This document shows, in pieces, positions 7,151 to 15,759 of a stretch of 24,936 nt of DNA. Source of the stretch: Aphodosoma sp051870875 (GTDB taxonomy: Bacteria > Bacteroidota > Bacteroidia > Bacteroidales > Paludibacteraceae); assembly GCA_051870875.1 (NCBI GenBank), contig JBJECG010000055.1, forward strand, positions 1-24,936, written 5' to 3'. The translations under genes were made by a program, and so were the position numbers. The stretch's first letter is position 1; every line of letters begins with the position of its first letter. The notes under the pieces are model-generated. The model saw nothing but the letters and a program-made list of their open reading frames with translations, was not told where the DNA came from and searched no databases.

Positions 7151-8326
7151 ATGGAAGGAATAGCTGATCAATATATAGTCGAAAAACAGACCGACAGCAT
7201 CATCAAGGTGATAGGAGTAGGAGGAGGAGGCAGCAATGCGGTCAACCAAATGTACAAAGAGGGAATAGCCGATGTTTCGTTCGTTGTCTGCAACACCGAC
7301 TATCAGGCACTATTGAACTCACCTGTACCCAACAAGGTACAGTTCGGCACAGGACTGGGAGCAGGCAACAGACCTGAAGTGGCACGAGAAGCTGCACGGC
7401 AGTCGCAAGAAGAGATAAAACGGATACTTTCAGACGGGACGAAAATGGTGTTCATCACAGCCGGTATGGGTGGAGGTACAGGTACGGGGGCAGCTCCTGT
7501 CATAGCGTCCATAGCCAAGGAGATGGATATTCTCACGGTAGGTATCGTGACCATACCGTTTGCTTTCGAAGGCAGGAAGAAAATAAAGCAGGCACTTGAC
7601 GGTGTGGCAGCCATGCGCCCCAACGTGGATGCCCTGCTTGTGGTGCAAAACGACAAACTGCGCACCATATATCCGGAACTCGAACTGTCCAACGCATTCA
7701 AAACAGCAGACGATGTACTGGCCCGGGCAGCCAAAGGTATAGCCGAGATCATAACCGTAGAGGGCTATATCAATGTAGACTTTGCCGATGTGTCCACCAT
7801 ACTGCGCAACGGAGGAACAGCCGTAATGAACACGGGAACAGCCGACGGAGAAAACCGTGTGACCAAGGCCATACAAAACGCACTGAATTCGCCTCTACTC
7901 GACAACAGCGACATAAACACATCGAAACGGATGCTCCTGAATTTCTACTGCTCAAAAGACGACCAGATACTAATGAACGAAGTGAACGAAATCAACGAAT
8001 TCATGGAGGCAATGGGTGATGACATCGAACTGATCTGGGGAATAAACTTCGACGATACATTGGGACACAGTGTAAAGGTGACAATCCTTGCTACAGGAGC
8101 CAACAATGAAGAAGAGCAGCCGTCGGAAGGAGAGAAACAACCGCAGCCGCCGTTCCAAGCGGCCGACGACCCCAACGACTCTCTGATACAACAACTCTAT
8201 CCCGGCAAATTCGACATTCCGAAACAGGAACAACAACTGACACTCGAGCTGTTCGACGATGAAGCGACACTCGAACGATGGGAGAAAGAGCCGGCATTCA
8301 AGCGCAAACAAATCAAAACGACATAA
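7151..8326 (+). CDS. ftsZ: Cell division protein FtsZ
   Basis: A 391-aa tubulin homologue, a short but normal length. It has the N-terminal nucleotide-binding loop IGVGGGGSNAVNQM (21-34), the tubulin signature GGGTGTG (107-113), and the T7 catalytic loop NVDFAD (208-213), which completes the GTPase site of the neighbouring subunit. The globular core ends near residue 317. An acidic, Gln/Pro-rich linker follows, then the C-terminal peptide WEKEPAFKRKQIKTT that should contact FtsA. It assembles the cytokinetic ring at midcell. It lies between ftsA and yqeY with gaps of 27 and 12 nt, consistent with one transcript. Confidence 0.99.
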   Translation: MEGIADQYIVEKQTDSIIKVIGVGGGGSNAVNQMYKEGIADVSFVVCNTDYQALLNSPVPNKVQFGTGLGAGNRPEVAREAARQSQEEIKRILSDGTKMVFITAGMGGGTGTGAAPVIASIAKEMDILTVGIVTIPFAFEGRKKIKQALDGVAAMRPNVDALLVVQNDKLRTIYPELELSNAFKTADDVLARAAKGIAEIITVEGYINVDFADVSTILRNGGTAVMNTGTADGENRVTKAIQNALNSPLLDNSDINTSKRMLLNFYCSKDDQILMNEVNEINEFMEAMGDDIELIWGINFDDTLGHSVKVTILATGANNEEEQPSEGEKQPQPPFQAADDPNDSLIQQLYPGKFDIPKQEQQLTLELFDDEATLERWEKEPAFKRKQIKTT

Positions 8327-8338
8327 AAAACGACTGTC

Positions 8339-8794
8339 ATGACAATATTCGAACAAGTAAGCGAAGACATAAAAAAGGCTATGCTTTCACGCAACAAAGT
8401 TGAGCTCGAAGCACTCCGCGGCATAAAGAAAGAGCTGCTTGAAGCCAAAACATCAAAAGAGACCCATGGTGACCTGACCGATGACAAGGCGGTAAAAGTC
8501 ATTCAAAAAATGGCCAAACAAGGACGCGACGCAGCCGATATCTTCATCCAACAGAACCGCAAGGATCTGGCCGATGAATATCTCGGACAGGTGGAGGTGT
8601 ACAAACGCTACCTTCCAAAAATGATGGATGACGCCGAACTCACAGCCGCCGTATCGGAAATAATAGCAACGGCAGGCGCAACTTCGGCAAAGGACATGGG
8701 CAAGGTAATGGGCATTGCCACAAAACAACTGGCAGGCAAGGCCGACGGACGCGCAATATCAGAAAAAGTAAAGGCGATACTCGACAATATGTAA
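8339..8794 (+). CDS. yqeY: GatB/YqeY domain-containing protein
   Basis: A 151-aa protein of standard YqeY length, all-helical, with the family patterns LRGIKKELLEA (about 27-37) and YLPKMMDDAELTAAV (about 87-101). The tail GKVMGIATKQLAGKADGR (about 119-136) resembles the tRNA-binding tail of the amidotransferase subunit GatB. The exact role of free-standing YqeY is not established; a link to tRNA-dependent amidation is suggested by homology only. It lies 12 nt after ftsZ, the usual Bacteroidetes arrangement, and closes the division operon. Confidence 0.95.
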   Translation: MTIFEQVSEDIKKAMLSRNKVELEALRGIKKELLEAKTSKETHGDLTDDKAVKVIQKMAKQGRDAADIFIQQNRKDLADEYLGQVEVYKRYLPKMMDDAELTAAVSEIIATAGATSAKDMGKVMGIATKQLAGKADGRAISEKVKAILDNM

Positions 8795-8912
8795 TTCGGG
8801 TTTACACTTATTACATACTGTCAAGATGATTATTTTCAATATATTGCCATCAAATCCGACAGTTCAGTACAAAAAAACGGCGTGACAGGGTACAACATAG
8901 CGAAAAAAGTTG

Positions 8913-8920
8913 TACCTTTG
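8913..8920 (+). promoter_or_regulatory. -7 element of the tRNA-Lys promoter (TACCTTTG)
   Basis: TACCTTTG matches the Bacteroidetes -7 consensus 46 nt before the tRNA. No TTTG lies at the -33 position. Confidence 0.6.
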
Positions 8921-8966
8921 CACCTGCAAAAGCACCAGATCATGCAGGTGCCATGTGCATAAGGAT

Positions 8967-9039
8967 GTATCCGTAGCTCAGTTGGTAGAGCAATTGACTC
9001 TTAATCAATGGGTCGAGGGTTCGAGCCCCTCCGGGTATA
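8967..9039 (+). tRNA. tRNA-Lys (anticodon CTT)
   Basis: A 73-nt cloverleaf. The acceptor GTATCCG pairs with CGGGTAT (first pair G-U). The D-arm is GCTCAGTTGGTAGAGC, the anticodon stem-loop is ATTGA-CTCTTAA-TCAAT with anticodon CTT, and the T-arm is GAGGG-TTCGAGC-CCCTC. The discriminator is A at 9039. The following bases are CAA, so CCA is not encoded, unlike tRNA-Glu in this window. Confidence 0.96.
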
Positions 9040-9050
9040 CAACAGCAAGT

Positions 9051-9086
9051 CAGCCGTTCGACAGCAAGTCGTGCGGCTGTTTTTTT
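9051..9086 (+). terminator. Rho-independent terminator of tRNA-Lys
   Basis: Outer stem CAGCCG (9051-9056) with CGGCTG (9074-9079), a nested inner stem CGAC/GTCG (about 9059-9071), then seven T (9080-9086). A strong, canonical intrinsic terminator placed 12 nt after the tRNA. Confidence 0.9.
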
Positions 9087-9141
9087 ATACTTAACAATCA
9101 AATAATGCCACTACAGGCAAAAATCAAACTCTGAACCAACA

Positions 9142-9732
9142 ATGATACGACTGATATTGTCGACCCATAACCGCCACAAATGCGAGGAAATACAAGCCAT
9201 GTTGTCCGACATTGCCGAAATATCCGATTTGCAGTCGACAGGCTTCAACGAAGAGATACCTGAAACCGGCGATACATTTGAAGAAAATGCACGCCAAAAA
9301 GTCCAATACATATATGACCGGACAGGCAAGGACTGTTTCGCCGACGATTCGGGACTGATGGTGGATGCACTTGACGGCGAACCCGGCGTACGGTCAGCCC
9401 GATATGCAGGCGAGCCGGTTGACATGAACCGTAATATAGACCTTCTGCTACAACGCATGCATGGAAAGAAAGACAGGACCGCCAGATTCGTAACCGTGAT
9501 AGCAGCCATAATAGAAGGGAAGACGTATTATTTCCGTGGAGAAGTACAAGGCAGGCTCATAGAAAGACGTTGCGGTACAGGAGGTTTCGGTTACGATCCC
9601 ATATTCATACCAGACGGTTATGACAAAACTTTCGGCGAACTTGATGCAGCTACTAAAAATGCCATATCCCACAGAGCCAATGCGATAAAATCATTCCGAC
9701 AGTTTCTGACCACATACAACGCATCAAAATGA
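9142..9732 (+). CDS. rdgB: Non-canonical purine NTP pyrophosphatase (XTP/dITP diphosphatase)
   Basis: A 196-aa Ham1/RdgB-family enzyme of normal length. It shows the N-terminal substrate loop STHNRHK (7-13), ADDSGLMVDAL with Asp69 (catalytic/metal region, 67-77), PGVRSARYAG (81-90), TGGFGYDPIF (146-155) and ISHRANA (175-181). The enzyme hydrolyses dITP, XTP and dXTP to monophosphates, keeping deaminated purines out of DNA and RNA. The usual T-N-N or T-G-N of the first loop is T-H-N here. It starts 55 nt after the tRNA-Lys terminator, so it must have its own promoter, which I cannot recognise. The stop overlaps a possible ATG of the porZ frame (ATGA at 9729). Confidence 0.97.
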   Translation: MIRLILSTHNRHKCEEIQAMLSDIAEISDLQSTGFNEEIPETGDTFEENARQKVQYIYDRTGKDCFADDSGLMVDALDGEPGVRSARYAGEPVDMNRNIDLLLQRMHGKKDRTARFVTVIAAIIEGKTYYFRGEVQGRLIERRCGTGGFGYDPIFIPDGYDKTFGELDAATKNAISHRANAIKSFRQFLTTYNASK

Positions 9733-9776
9733 CGAATATTCCGATATTTTCATGCAGACAATCCGAGTACAAAAGA

Positions 9777-12098
9777 ATGGCCAAAGTACTTGTCACAATA
9801 CTGCTGCATATTGTCCCGCTTGCTGCAGTTGCGGCCATACAGCCCCAGATGGGCGGATGGAGGACGCACATGGCCTACGCCAACATTTCGGAAGTCGTCC
9901 AGACAGCAGACAAGATATACGGCCTTAGCGCAGGCTCCATTTTCTCAATCGACAAACGAGACTTCACAATAGAGATCTATTCCAAACTAAGCGGTCTGAA
10001 CGATACTGACATACGCCATATAGCCTATTCGGAATACAACCGACTGATGCTCGTAATATACGAGAACTCAAATATCGACATTATAACCGATGATGCAGAA
10101 ATAATAAACATCAGCGACATATACCGCAAAACATTCAACGGGGACAAAACGATCAACAGCGCAACATTTGCCAAAGACTACGCATACATTGCCACCGGCT
10201 ACGGAATTTCGGTAATAAACCTGAGCAAATACGAAATTGCCGATTCGTATATGATAGGTGATACGGGCGATGCAGAAAGCATAACCGATGTACAAACAGA
10301 CGCACGCTACATATACGCACTGACAACAAAAGGGATGAAATATGCCCCCATACAAGGCTCAAACCTGGCCAACTACCAGAATTGGAATGAGATGGTGATA
10401 CCGGAACCGGATATAGAAAACAGACAGATTCTTTCAGTCAACGACACCATTTTCCTATTGAAGGGAAACAATAACCTGTACCGGTATACCAACGGCACAT
10501 GGAGCATGCCTACAGGGGGAGTAACGAAAGTATACCATGACAGCGGCATCATCTTTACCTGCTACACCGACAATACCATAAAAGCCCCCGGACTTCCGGA
10601 CATAACCGGAGCTTACGCCGCCGTATACGATGCCGGACACAATGCCCTGTGGTACTCTACCATACCGAACATAACCCGTATAAATCTGGCAGACAACACC
10701 ATGTCGATATTTGCCCCGAACGGGCCACTGTCAAACTATTCGTGGGAATTTGCCTATTGTGCCAACCGCATGTTCGTTGTCCCCGGAGGAAGATTCGCAG
10801 TACAGTACTTACGTCCGGGCACAATATCGTTTTACGAAGACGGGGTGTGGCACAATGTCTGGAACTACGAACTGGCAAACGTCACCCCTACCGGGGACTG
10901 CCTTGACTTAGTGGACATAGAGGTCGACCCCAATGACAAGACACACTTCTTTGCCGCAAGTTTCGGTATGGGCCTGTACGAATTCCGCAACGACCAATTC
11001 TACAAGCTGCACAACATCGACACTCCAAACGGTATCGAGACCTGCTTTCCCAACGGCAATTTCAATGAAAAATACAGATACCAGCGTGTGGATGCACTGC
11101 AGTTCGACGCATCGGGCAACCTCTGGATGTTCAACTTCTCGGCCAACCAGCTGAAAGTACTTGACACACAAGGGAAATTCCACTACATCAACCATTCCGA
11201 CATACAAGGGGCAGAGACTCTGGAACGAATAATAATAAGCAAGACGAATCCTGATATAAAAATAGTATCACTGCCAAGATACAAAAACACTGTGACATCG
11301 GCTCTTTTTGTATTTGATGACAGAGGGACGATAGACAAGGTGTCGGATGACCGTACACGCCTGATAACGGAACTCACCGACCGTGATGAGAAAAACATAT
11401 CACTTTCGCAACGTTTTGTACGCTGCATAGAACAAGACAAGAACGGGACCATCTGGGTAGGGACAACAGAGGGCATCCTGCTGCTCAACAATATAGAAGA
11501 CATATTCAACCCGAACTACCGATGTTCGAAGATCAAGATTTCCCGCGATGACGGGTCCGGACTTGCGGACTATCTGCTTGAAACGGAAGAAATCACCGAC
11601 ATAGTAACCGACGGAGCCAACCGCAAATGGATAGGGACACGAAATTCAGGGGTATATCTGGTGTCACCGGACGGCCAGACTACCATACACCATTTCACGG
11701 AAGAAAACAGTCCGCTGCTATCCAACAATATCATCACACTCGGCATCAACGACCGTACCGGCGAAGTGTTTATCGGCACAGGCAAAGGTATCATATCATA
11801 CCAGTCGGATTCCAACGAAGGAGGGGCACGGTTCAACAATGTACATGCTTTTCCAAATCCTGTGCGTCCGGAGTTCAAAGGTATTATCACCGTTACCGGT
11901 CTGACAGACAACAGCAGTGTACGCATTACCGACGTAAACGGCAACATGGTGTATGAAACCCGCTCCTACGGAGGGTATGCCACATGGGACGGTTGCCGGG
12001 CCAACGGAGACCGTGTGGCCACAGGCATATATTTTGCGCACTGCGTGTCGGAGGACCGTAAAGACAAAACCATTGTAAAGATAATGATCATCAATTAA
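9777..12098 (+). CDS. porZ: PorZ-like type IX secretion system beta-propeller protein
   Basis: A 773-aa protein from the ATG at 9777, which puts a signal peptide (MAKVLVTILLHIVPLAAVAA) at the N-terminus. An alternative ATG at 9729 overlaps the rdgB stop and would add 16 residues. The mature protein opens with GGWRTHMAYANISEVVQ, typical of the PorZ N-terminal propeller. Two-component-regulator-type propeller blades follow (TIWVGTTEGILLL, RKWIGTRNSGVYLV, EVFIGTGKGIISY). A C-terminal beta-sandwich of T9SS sorting-domain type ends it (AFPNPV, VRITDVNGNMVYE, GDRVATGIYF, KIMIIN). In Porphyromonas gingivalis PorZ is a surface component of the T9SS attachment complex that handles anionic lipopolysaccharide. 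A hybrid-sensor role is excluded because there is no kinase domain. Confidence 0.88.
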   Translation: MAKVLVTILLHIVPLAAVAAIQPQMGGWRTHMAYANISEVVQTADKIYGLSAGSIFSIDKRDFTIEIYSKLSGLNDTDIRHIAYSEYNRLMLVIYENSNIDIITDDAEIINISDIYRKTFNGDKTINSATFAKDYAYIATGYGISVINLSKYEIADSYMIGDTGDAESITDVQTDARYIYALTTKGMKYAPIQGSNLANYQNWNEMVIPEPDIENRQILSVNDTIFLLKGNNNLYRYTNGTWSMPTGGVTKVYHDSGIIFTCYTDNTIKAPGLPDITGAYAAVYDAGHNALWYSTIPNITRINLADNTMSIFAPNGPLSNYSWEFAYCANRMFVVPGGRFAVQYLRPGTISFYEDGVWHNVWNYELANVTPTGDCLDLVDIEVDPNDKTHFFAASFGMGLYEFRNDQFYKLHNIDTPNGIETCFPNGNFNEKYRYQRVDALQFDASGNLWMFNFSANQLKVLDTQGKFHYINHSDIQGAETLERIIISKTNPDIKIVSLPRYKNTVTSALFVFDDRGTIDKVSDDRTRLITELTDRDEKNISLSQRFVRCIEQDKNGTIWVGTTEGILLLNNIEDIFNPNYRCSKIKISRDDGSGLADYLLETEEITDIVTDGANRKWIGTRNSGVYLVSPDGQTTIHHFTEENSPLLSNNIITLGINDRTGEVFIGTGKGIISYQSDSNEGGARFNNVHAFPNPVRPEFKGIITVTGLTDNSSVRITDVNGNMVYETRSYGGYATWDGCRANGDRVATGIYFAHCVSEDRKDKTIVKIMIIN

Positions 12099-12128
12099 AC
12101 AACCATACAAGCAACCAAAACAAAAGTT

Positions 12129-14288
12129 ATGAGAAAAATCATTTTCCTGACTGCGCTACTTGTCATCACAACAGCAATTTCAGCATCGCCTGATTATGAA
12201 GAGTATCTGCACGACTTCACATCCGGAGCGTTCCGTCCGCAGCAAATGGCAGAAATCTATTCAATGAACGATGGCGAACGCTATACCATGCTCTCTGCAG
12301 ACAGTACACAAATCATAGCGTACAGCTATCGTACAGGCAAAGCCACCGATACCATATTAGACATACGAAAAGCAAAGGGCTGCACCATTACGGCCATCGA
12401 AGGCTACCAATTCGATGCAGGCGAACGCCGCATACTCATCAATACAAAACGTACGCCCATCTACCGCCGCTCGTTTACTACCACATATTATATATTCGAC
12501 ACGCAACGCAATACCGTAGAACATCTTTCAAAATCAGACGAGCCGCAGCAGATGGCCCAATTCTCGCCAAACGGACGCATGGTAGCTTTTGCCCGCAACA
12601 ACAATCTGTTTATCAAGAAACTCGATTTCGGCACCGAGATAGCAGTCAGTACCGATGGCGAAAAAAACAAGATTATCAACGGCACTCCCGACTGGGTGTA
12701 CGAAGAGGAGTTCGGTCTGAACCGCTGTTTCGCCTGGAGTCCCGACAGCAAACTGCTGGCCTGGATACGTTTTGACGAAAGTTCAATCCGCCAGTTCTCG
12801 TTTGACAGATATTCACACCCATACGACGAAATCTATACCTACAAGTATCCGAAAGCCGGAGAGACAAACTCTACAGTATCGGTACACGTGTATGACACAG
12901 ACAACCGCACCACCAGGAAAATGGACTGCGGTGAGGGCAACGACATATATTTTCCGATACTCCGCTGGACCAACCGCAACGAATCGCTTGCCGTTGTCCG
13001 TCTCAACCGCAACCAGACCGTACTCGAACTTCTGTCGGTGAATCCGAGGTCTGGTGTCGCCACCACACTGCTAAGCGAAAACGACAAGGTGTATATCGAC
13101 TACCAAAACTACAAGCCCCTGACTTTCCTGTCAGACAACTCATTCGTAGCCCTCAGCGAGCGCAACGGTTACCGCCACGCCTATCTGTACGATGCCAACG
13201 GCAACATCCGGAAGCAGCTCACCGACGGGGAATGGGACATTACCGACTTCTACGGCTACGATGAACAGACAAACACGGCCTACTTCCAGGCCGCCAAAGA
13301 ACATCCGGCCCAACGTCACGTCTACCGTCTCAATGCCAAAGGCAAACTGACAAACATGGACAGCCGTCCCGGCACCCACTCCGCTACATTCTCCACAGGC
13401 AACAGATACATCATCTGCCAGTTCCACAACAGCACTACCGCCCATCAGGTGGTGCTCAACGATGCCAAAGGCAAACGTATCCGCACCATCATCGACAATG
13501 CCGAGGTACAGGAACGGTTCGACAAATACCAAATGCCACAAAAAGAATTCCTTTACGTGCCTGTCAACGGCAACATGCTGAGTGCATGGATGGTACGTCC
13601 GACAAATTTCGATGCCTCGCGTCAATATCCGCTTGTGATGGTCCAATATTCAGGACCCGACAGCCAAGAGGTATTGGACCGTTTCCGCCCGGATTGGGAA
13701 TATTATCTGGCCCAGAACGGTTTCATAGTGGTTTGTGTCGATCCCCGCGGGACCGGAGCCAAAGGACATGATTTCCGTACCTGTACCTACTGGAACTTGG
13801 GCAGATACGAAACGGAAGACCAAATAGCAGCGGCCAAACATTTCGGTTCACTTGACTATATAGATGCCGGCCGCATAGCCATCTGGGGCTGGAGCTACGG
13901 CGGTTTCATGGCACTCAACTGCCTCACTTACGGCAACGGCACATTCAAGGCAGGCATAGCCACCGCTCCCGTGACGGACTGGCGTCTGTACAACACTGCC
14001 TATACCGAACGGTTCATGTCGTCACCGCAAGAGAACGACAAGGGCTATTCGGCCTCGGATCTGATCAGCAAAGCCGGCCAAATGCAAGGCAAACTGCTGC
14101 TCTGCCACGGCACAGCCGATGACAATGTGCATATCCAACATTCGATGCTCTATGCCGATGCCTTGGTAGAAGCCGGCAAACAGTTTGAAATGCAGATATA
14201 TCCCAACAAAAACCACAGCATCCTCGGTGCGAAAACCCGGCTGCACCTGTACACCCGTTTCACCAACTTCCTGAAAGAGAATCTATAA
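12129..14288 (+). CDS. Dipeptidyl peptidase IV (S9B family serine peptidase)
   Basis: A 719-aa protein with a signal peptide (MRKIIFLTALLVITTAISAS), an eight-blade propeller region, and an alpha/beta-hydrolase catalytic domain from about residue 490. The catalytic triad is Ser589 in GWSYGG, Asp664 in HGTADDNVH and His696 in NKNHSI. The Glu pair that grips the substrate N-terminus lies in DWVYEEEF (Glu193-Glu194). These are the hallmarks of DPP IV, which removes X-Pro or X-Ala dipeptides from peptides. It is expected in the periplasm or on the outer membrane; no T9SS sorting domain is seen at its own C-terminus. It lies 30 nt after porZ, probably in one transcript with it. Confidence 0.95.
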   Translation: MRKIIFLTALLVITTAISASPDYEEYLHDFTSGAFRPQQMAEIYSMNDGERYTMLSADSTQIIAYSYRTGKATDTILDIRKAKGCTITAIEGYQFDAGERRILINTKRTPIYRRSFTTTYYIFDTQRNTVEHLSKSDEPQQMAQFSPNGRMVAFARNNNLFIKKLDFGTEIAVSTDGEKNKIINGTPDWVYEEEFGLNRCFAWSPDSKLLAWIRFDESSIRQFSFDRYSHPYDEIYTYKYPKAGETNSTVSVHVYDTDNRTTRKMDCGEGNDIYFPILRWTNRNESLAVVRLNRNQTVLELLSVNPRSGVATTLLSENDKVYIDYQNYKPLTFLSDNSFVALSERNGYRHAYLYDANGNIRKQLTDGEWDITDFYGYDEQTNTAYFQAAKEHPAQRHVYRLNAKGKLTNMDSRPGTHSATFSTGNRYIICQFHNSTTAHQVVLNDAKGKRIRTIIDNAEVQERFDKYQMPQKEFLYVPVNGNMLSAWMVRPTNFDASRQYPLVMVQYSGPDSQEVLDRFRPDWEYYLAQNGFIVVCVDPRGTGAKGHDFRTCTYWNLGRYETEDQIAAAKHFGSLDYIDAGRIAIWGWSYGGFMALNCLTYGNGTFKAGIATAPVTDWRLYNTAYTERFMSSPQENDKGYSASDLISKAGQMQGKLLLCHGTADDNVHIQHSMLYADALVEAGKQFEMQIYPNKNHSILGAKTRLHLYTRFTNFLKENL

Positions 14289-14453
14289 TCCGTACTTACA
14301 GCATAATTGGACGGGACAAAGACAAGCTATATAGAAAATCTGATCCGCCACCGTGACACAAGCACATAATATATTCTACAAGTAATTGGCAATAACCGGA
14401 ACAGACAACTTCATCACTTAAATCCTACTTATAATCACATAACCGTAACCATT

Positions 14454-15734
14454 ATGGCAAAATTGGAAAAGAAAGTCATCCTGCCGCTGGCAATGATGTG
14501 TGCCCTGTTTTTCATCATATCGTTTGTCACCGGACTGCAAAATCCGATGGGGGTCATCGTCCGCAACCAGTTCGGAGTGTCGAATTTCCTGTCGCAACTC
14601 GGCAATGCGGCCAACTTCATAGCCTACCTCTGCATGGGAGTACCGACAGGTATGCTTATCCGGCGCATCGGTTATAAAAAGACGGCACTTGCTGCCATTG
14701 CAGTGGGTCTTACCGGTGTCATCATCAGTTATCTGTCAGGTATAGCCGGCAGTTTTGCAGTATATGTGACAGGAGCCTTTATCTCAGGATTTTCGATGTG
14801 TATGCTCAATACAGTGGTCAATCCAATGGTCAACACATTGGCAGGCGGAGGCAAACGCGGCAACCAATTCCTGCAGCTTGGAGGGACGCTCAACTCCCTT
14901 GGTGCAACTATAGTACCTATCTTAGTCGGTACTTTCATCGGCAATGCCTCCCGCGCATCGATAGCCGATGCCACCCCGGCTCTGATCATTGCCGTCTGCA
15001 TATTCGCGGCAGCATTTATCGTACTCCATTTCATGCCGATACCCGAGCCTCACATAGAAAAGCACGACAACCGGCAGACTGCCGACAAACATTCTGCCCT
15101 ATCGTTCCGACACTTCGTCTTAGGCATGACGGCCATCTTCTTCTATGTCGGCGTAGAAGTGGGTATCCCCAATATAGCCAACCTTTTCATGACATCCGAA
15201 ACAGTAAACGGCGGCTTGGCCATGGACGGAGGAGTAGCAGGGACAGTAGTCGGCACTTATTGGTTTCTGATGCTGGCAGGCCGCTTTATAGGAGTGGCTG
15301 CAGGCAGCAAAGTATCGGCAAAGGCCATGCTTACCACAGTCAGTGTCATCGCTCTCCTGCTGGTATTGACAGCCATAATTTTACCGGGCAATACAGTGAC
15401 GATGCCCACCCTCGACTCCAACCTGACAGTAATCATGACCCAACTGCCCGTCAATCTGGTACTGCTCACGCTCTGCGGCCTCTGCACTTCGGTAATGTGG
15501 GGCGGCATATTCAACCTGGCAATAGAAGGTTTGGGCCGCTATACCGCCGCGGCATCGGGGTTGTTCATGACAATGGTATGCGGCGGAGGTATCATGCCTA
15601 TGATACAGGGACTTATAGCCGACCATTTCGGTTATCTCAACAGCTATTTCATAATCATATTCGGACTGGCATTCATACTGTGGTATGCTCTGTGGGGCAG
15701 CAGAAACGTGAATACCGACATCGAAACAGCATAA
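14454..15734 (+). CDS. Sugar MFS transporter (FucP/GluP-like, probable glucose uptake)
   Basis: A 426-aa polytopic protein with about 12 membrane helices and a central hydrophilic loop (about 205-220). The N-terminal half has FFIISFVTGLQNPMG (about 20-34), the FHS-type opening, and RRIGYKKTA (about 69-77) in the MFS loop-2 position. The pattern resembles Bacteroidetes glucose/galactose or fucose permeases. It sits 25 nt upstream of a ROK sugar kinase, which supports a hexose taken up unphosphorylated, probably by proton symport, and then phosphorylated in the cytoplasm. The exact sugar is not readable. The 165-nt gap before it shows no recognisable promoter. Confidence 0.87.
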   Translation: MAKLEKKVILPLAMMCALFFIISFVTGLQNPMGVIVRNQFGVSNFLSQLGNAANFIAYLCMGVPTGMLIRRIGYKKTALAAIAVGLTGVIISYLSGIAGSFAVYVTGAFISGFSMCMLNTVVNPMVNTLAGGGKRGNQFLQLGGTLNSLGATIVPILVGTFIGNASRASIADATPALIIAVCIFAAAFIVLHFMPIPEPHIEKHDNRQTADKHSALSFRHFVLGMTAIFFYVGVEVGIPNIANLFMTSETVNGGLAMDGGVAGTVVGTYWFLMLAGRFIGVAAGSKVSAKAMLTTVSVIALLLVLTAIILPGNTVTMPTLDSNLTVIMTQLPVNLVLLTLCGLCTSVMWGGIFNLAIEGLGRYTAAASGLFMTMVCGGGIMPMIQGLIADHFGYLNSYFIIIFGLAFILWYALWGSRNVNTDIETA

Positions 15735-15759
15735 ACAACAATCAAATACATTTGGAACT

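Noticed and set aside
9042..9070. The 10-nt direct repeat beside tRNA-Lys as a possible integration (att) site
   Set aside because: The copies are only 19 nt apart, no integrase or element lies between or near them, and the terminator fold explains much of the repeat.
11781..11790. CAAAGGTA-type sequences inside porZ that read as TACCTTTG on the minus strand
   Set aside because: They are internal to coding sequence, antisense, and have no downstream minus-strand gene.
9777..12098. The propeller protein as a hybrid two-component sensor
   Set aside because: There is no membrane helix after the propeller, no histidine kinase or receiver domain, and the C-terminus is a T9SS-type beta-sandwich.
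13140..13646. A 168-codon minus-strand open frame opposite DPP IV
   Set aside because: It is antisense to conserved catalytic-domain coding sequence. It is Val/Gly/His-rich without motifs and has no promoter.
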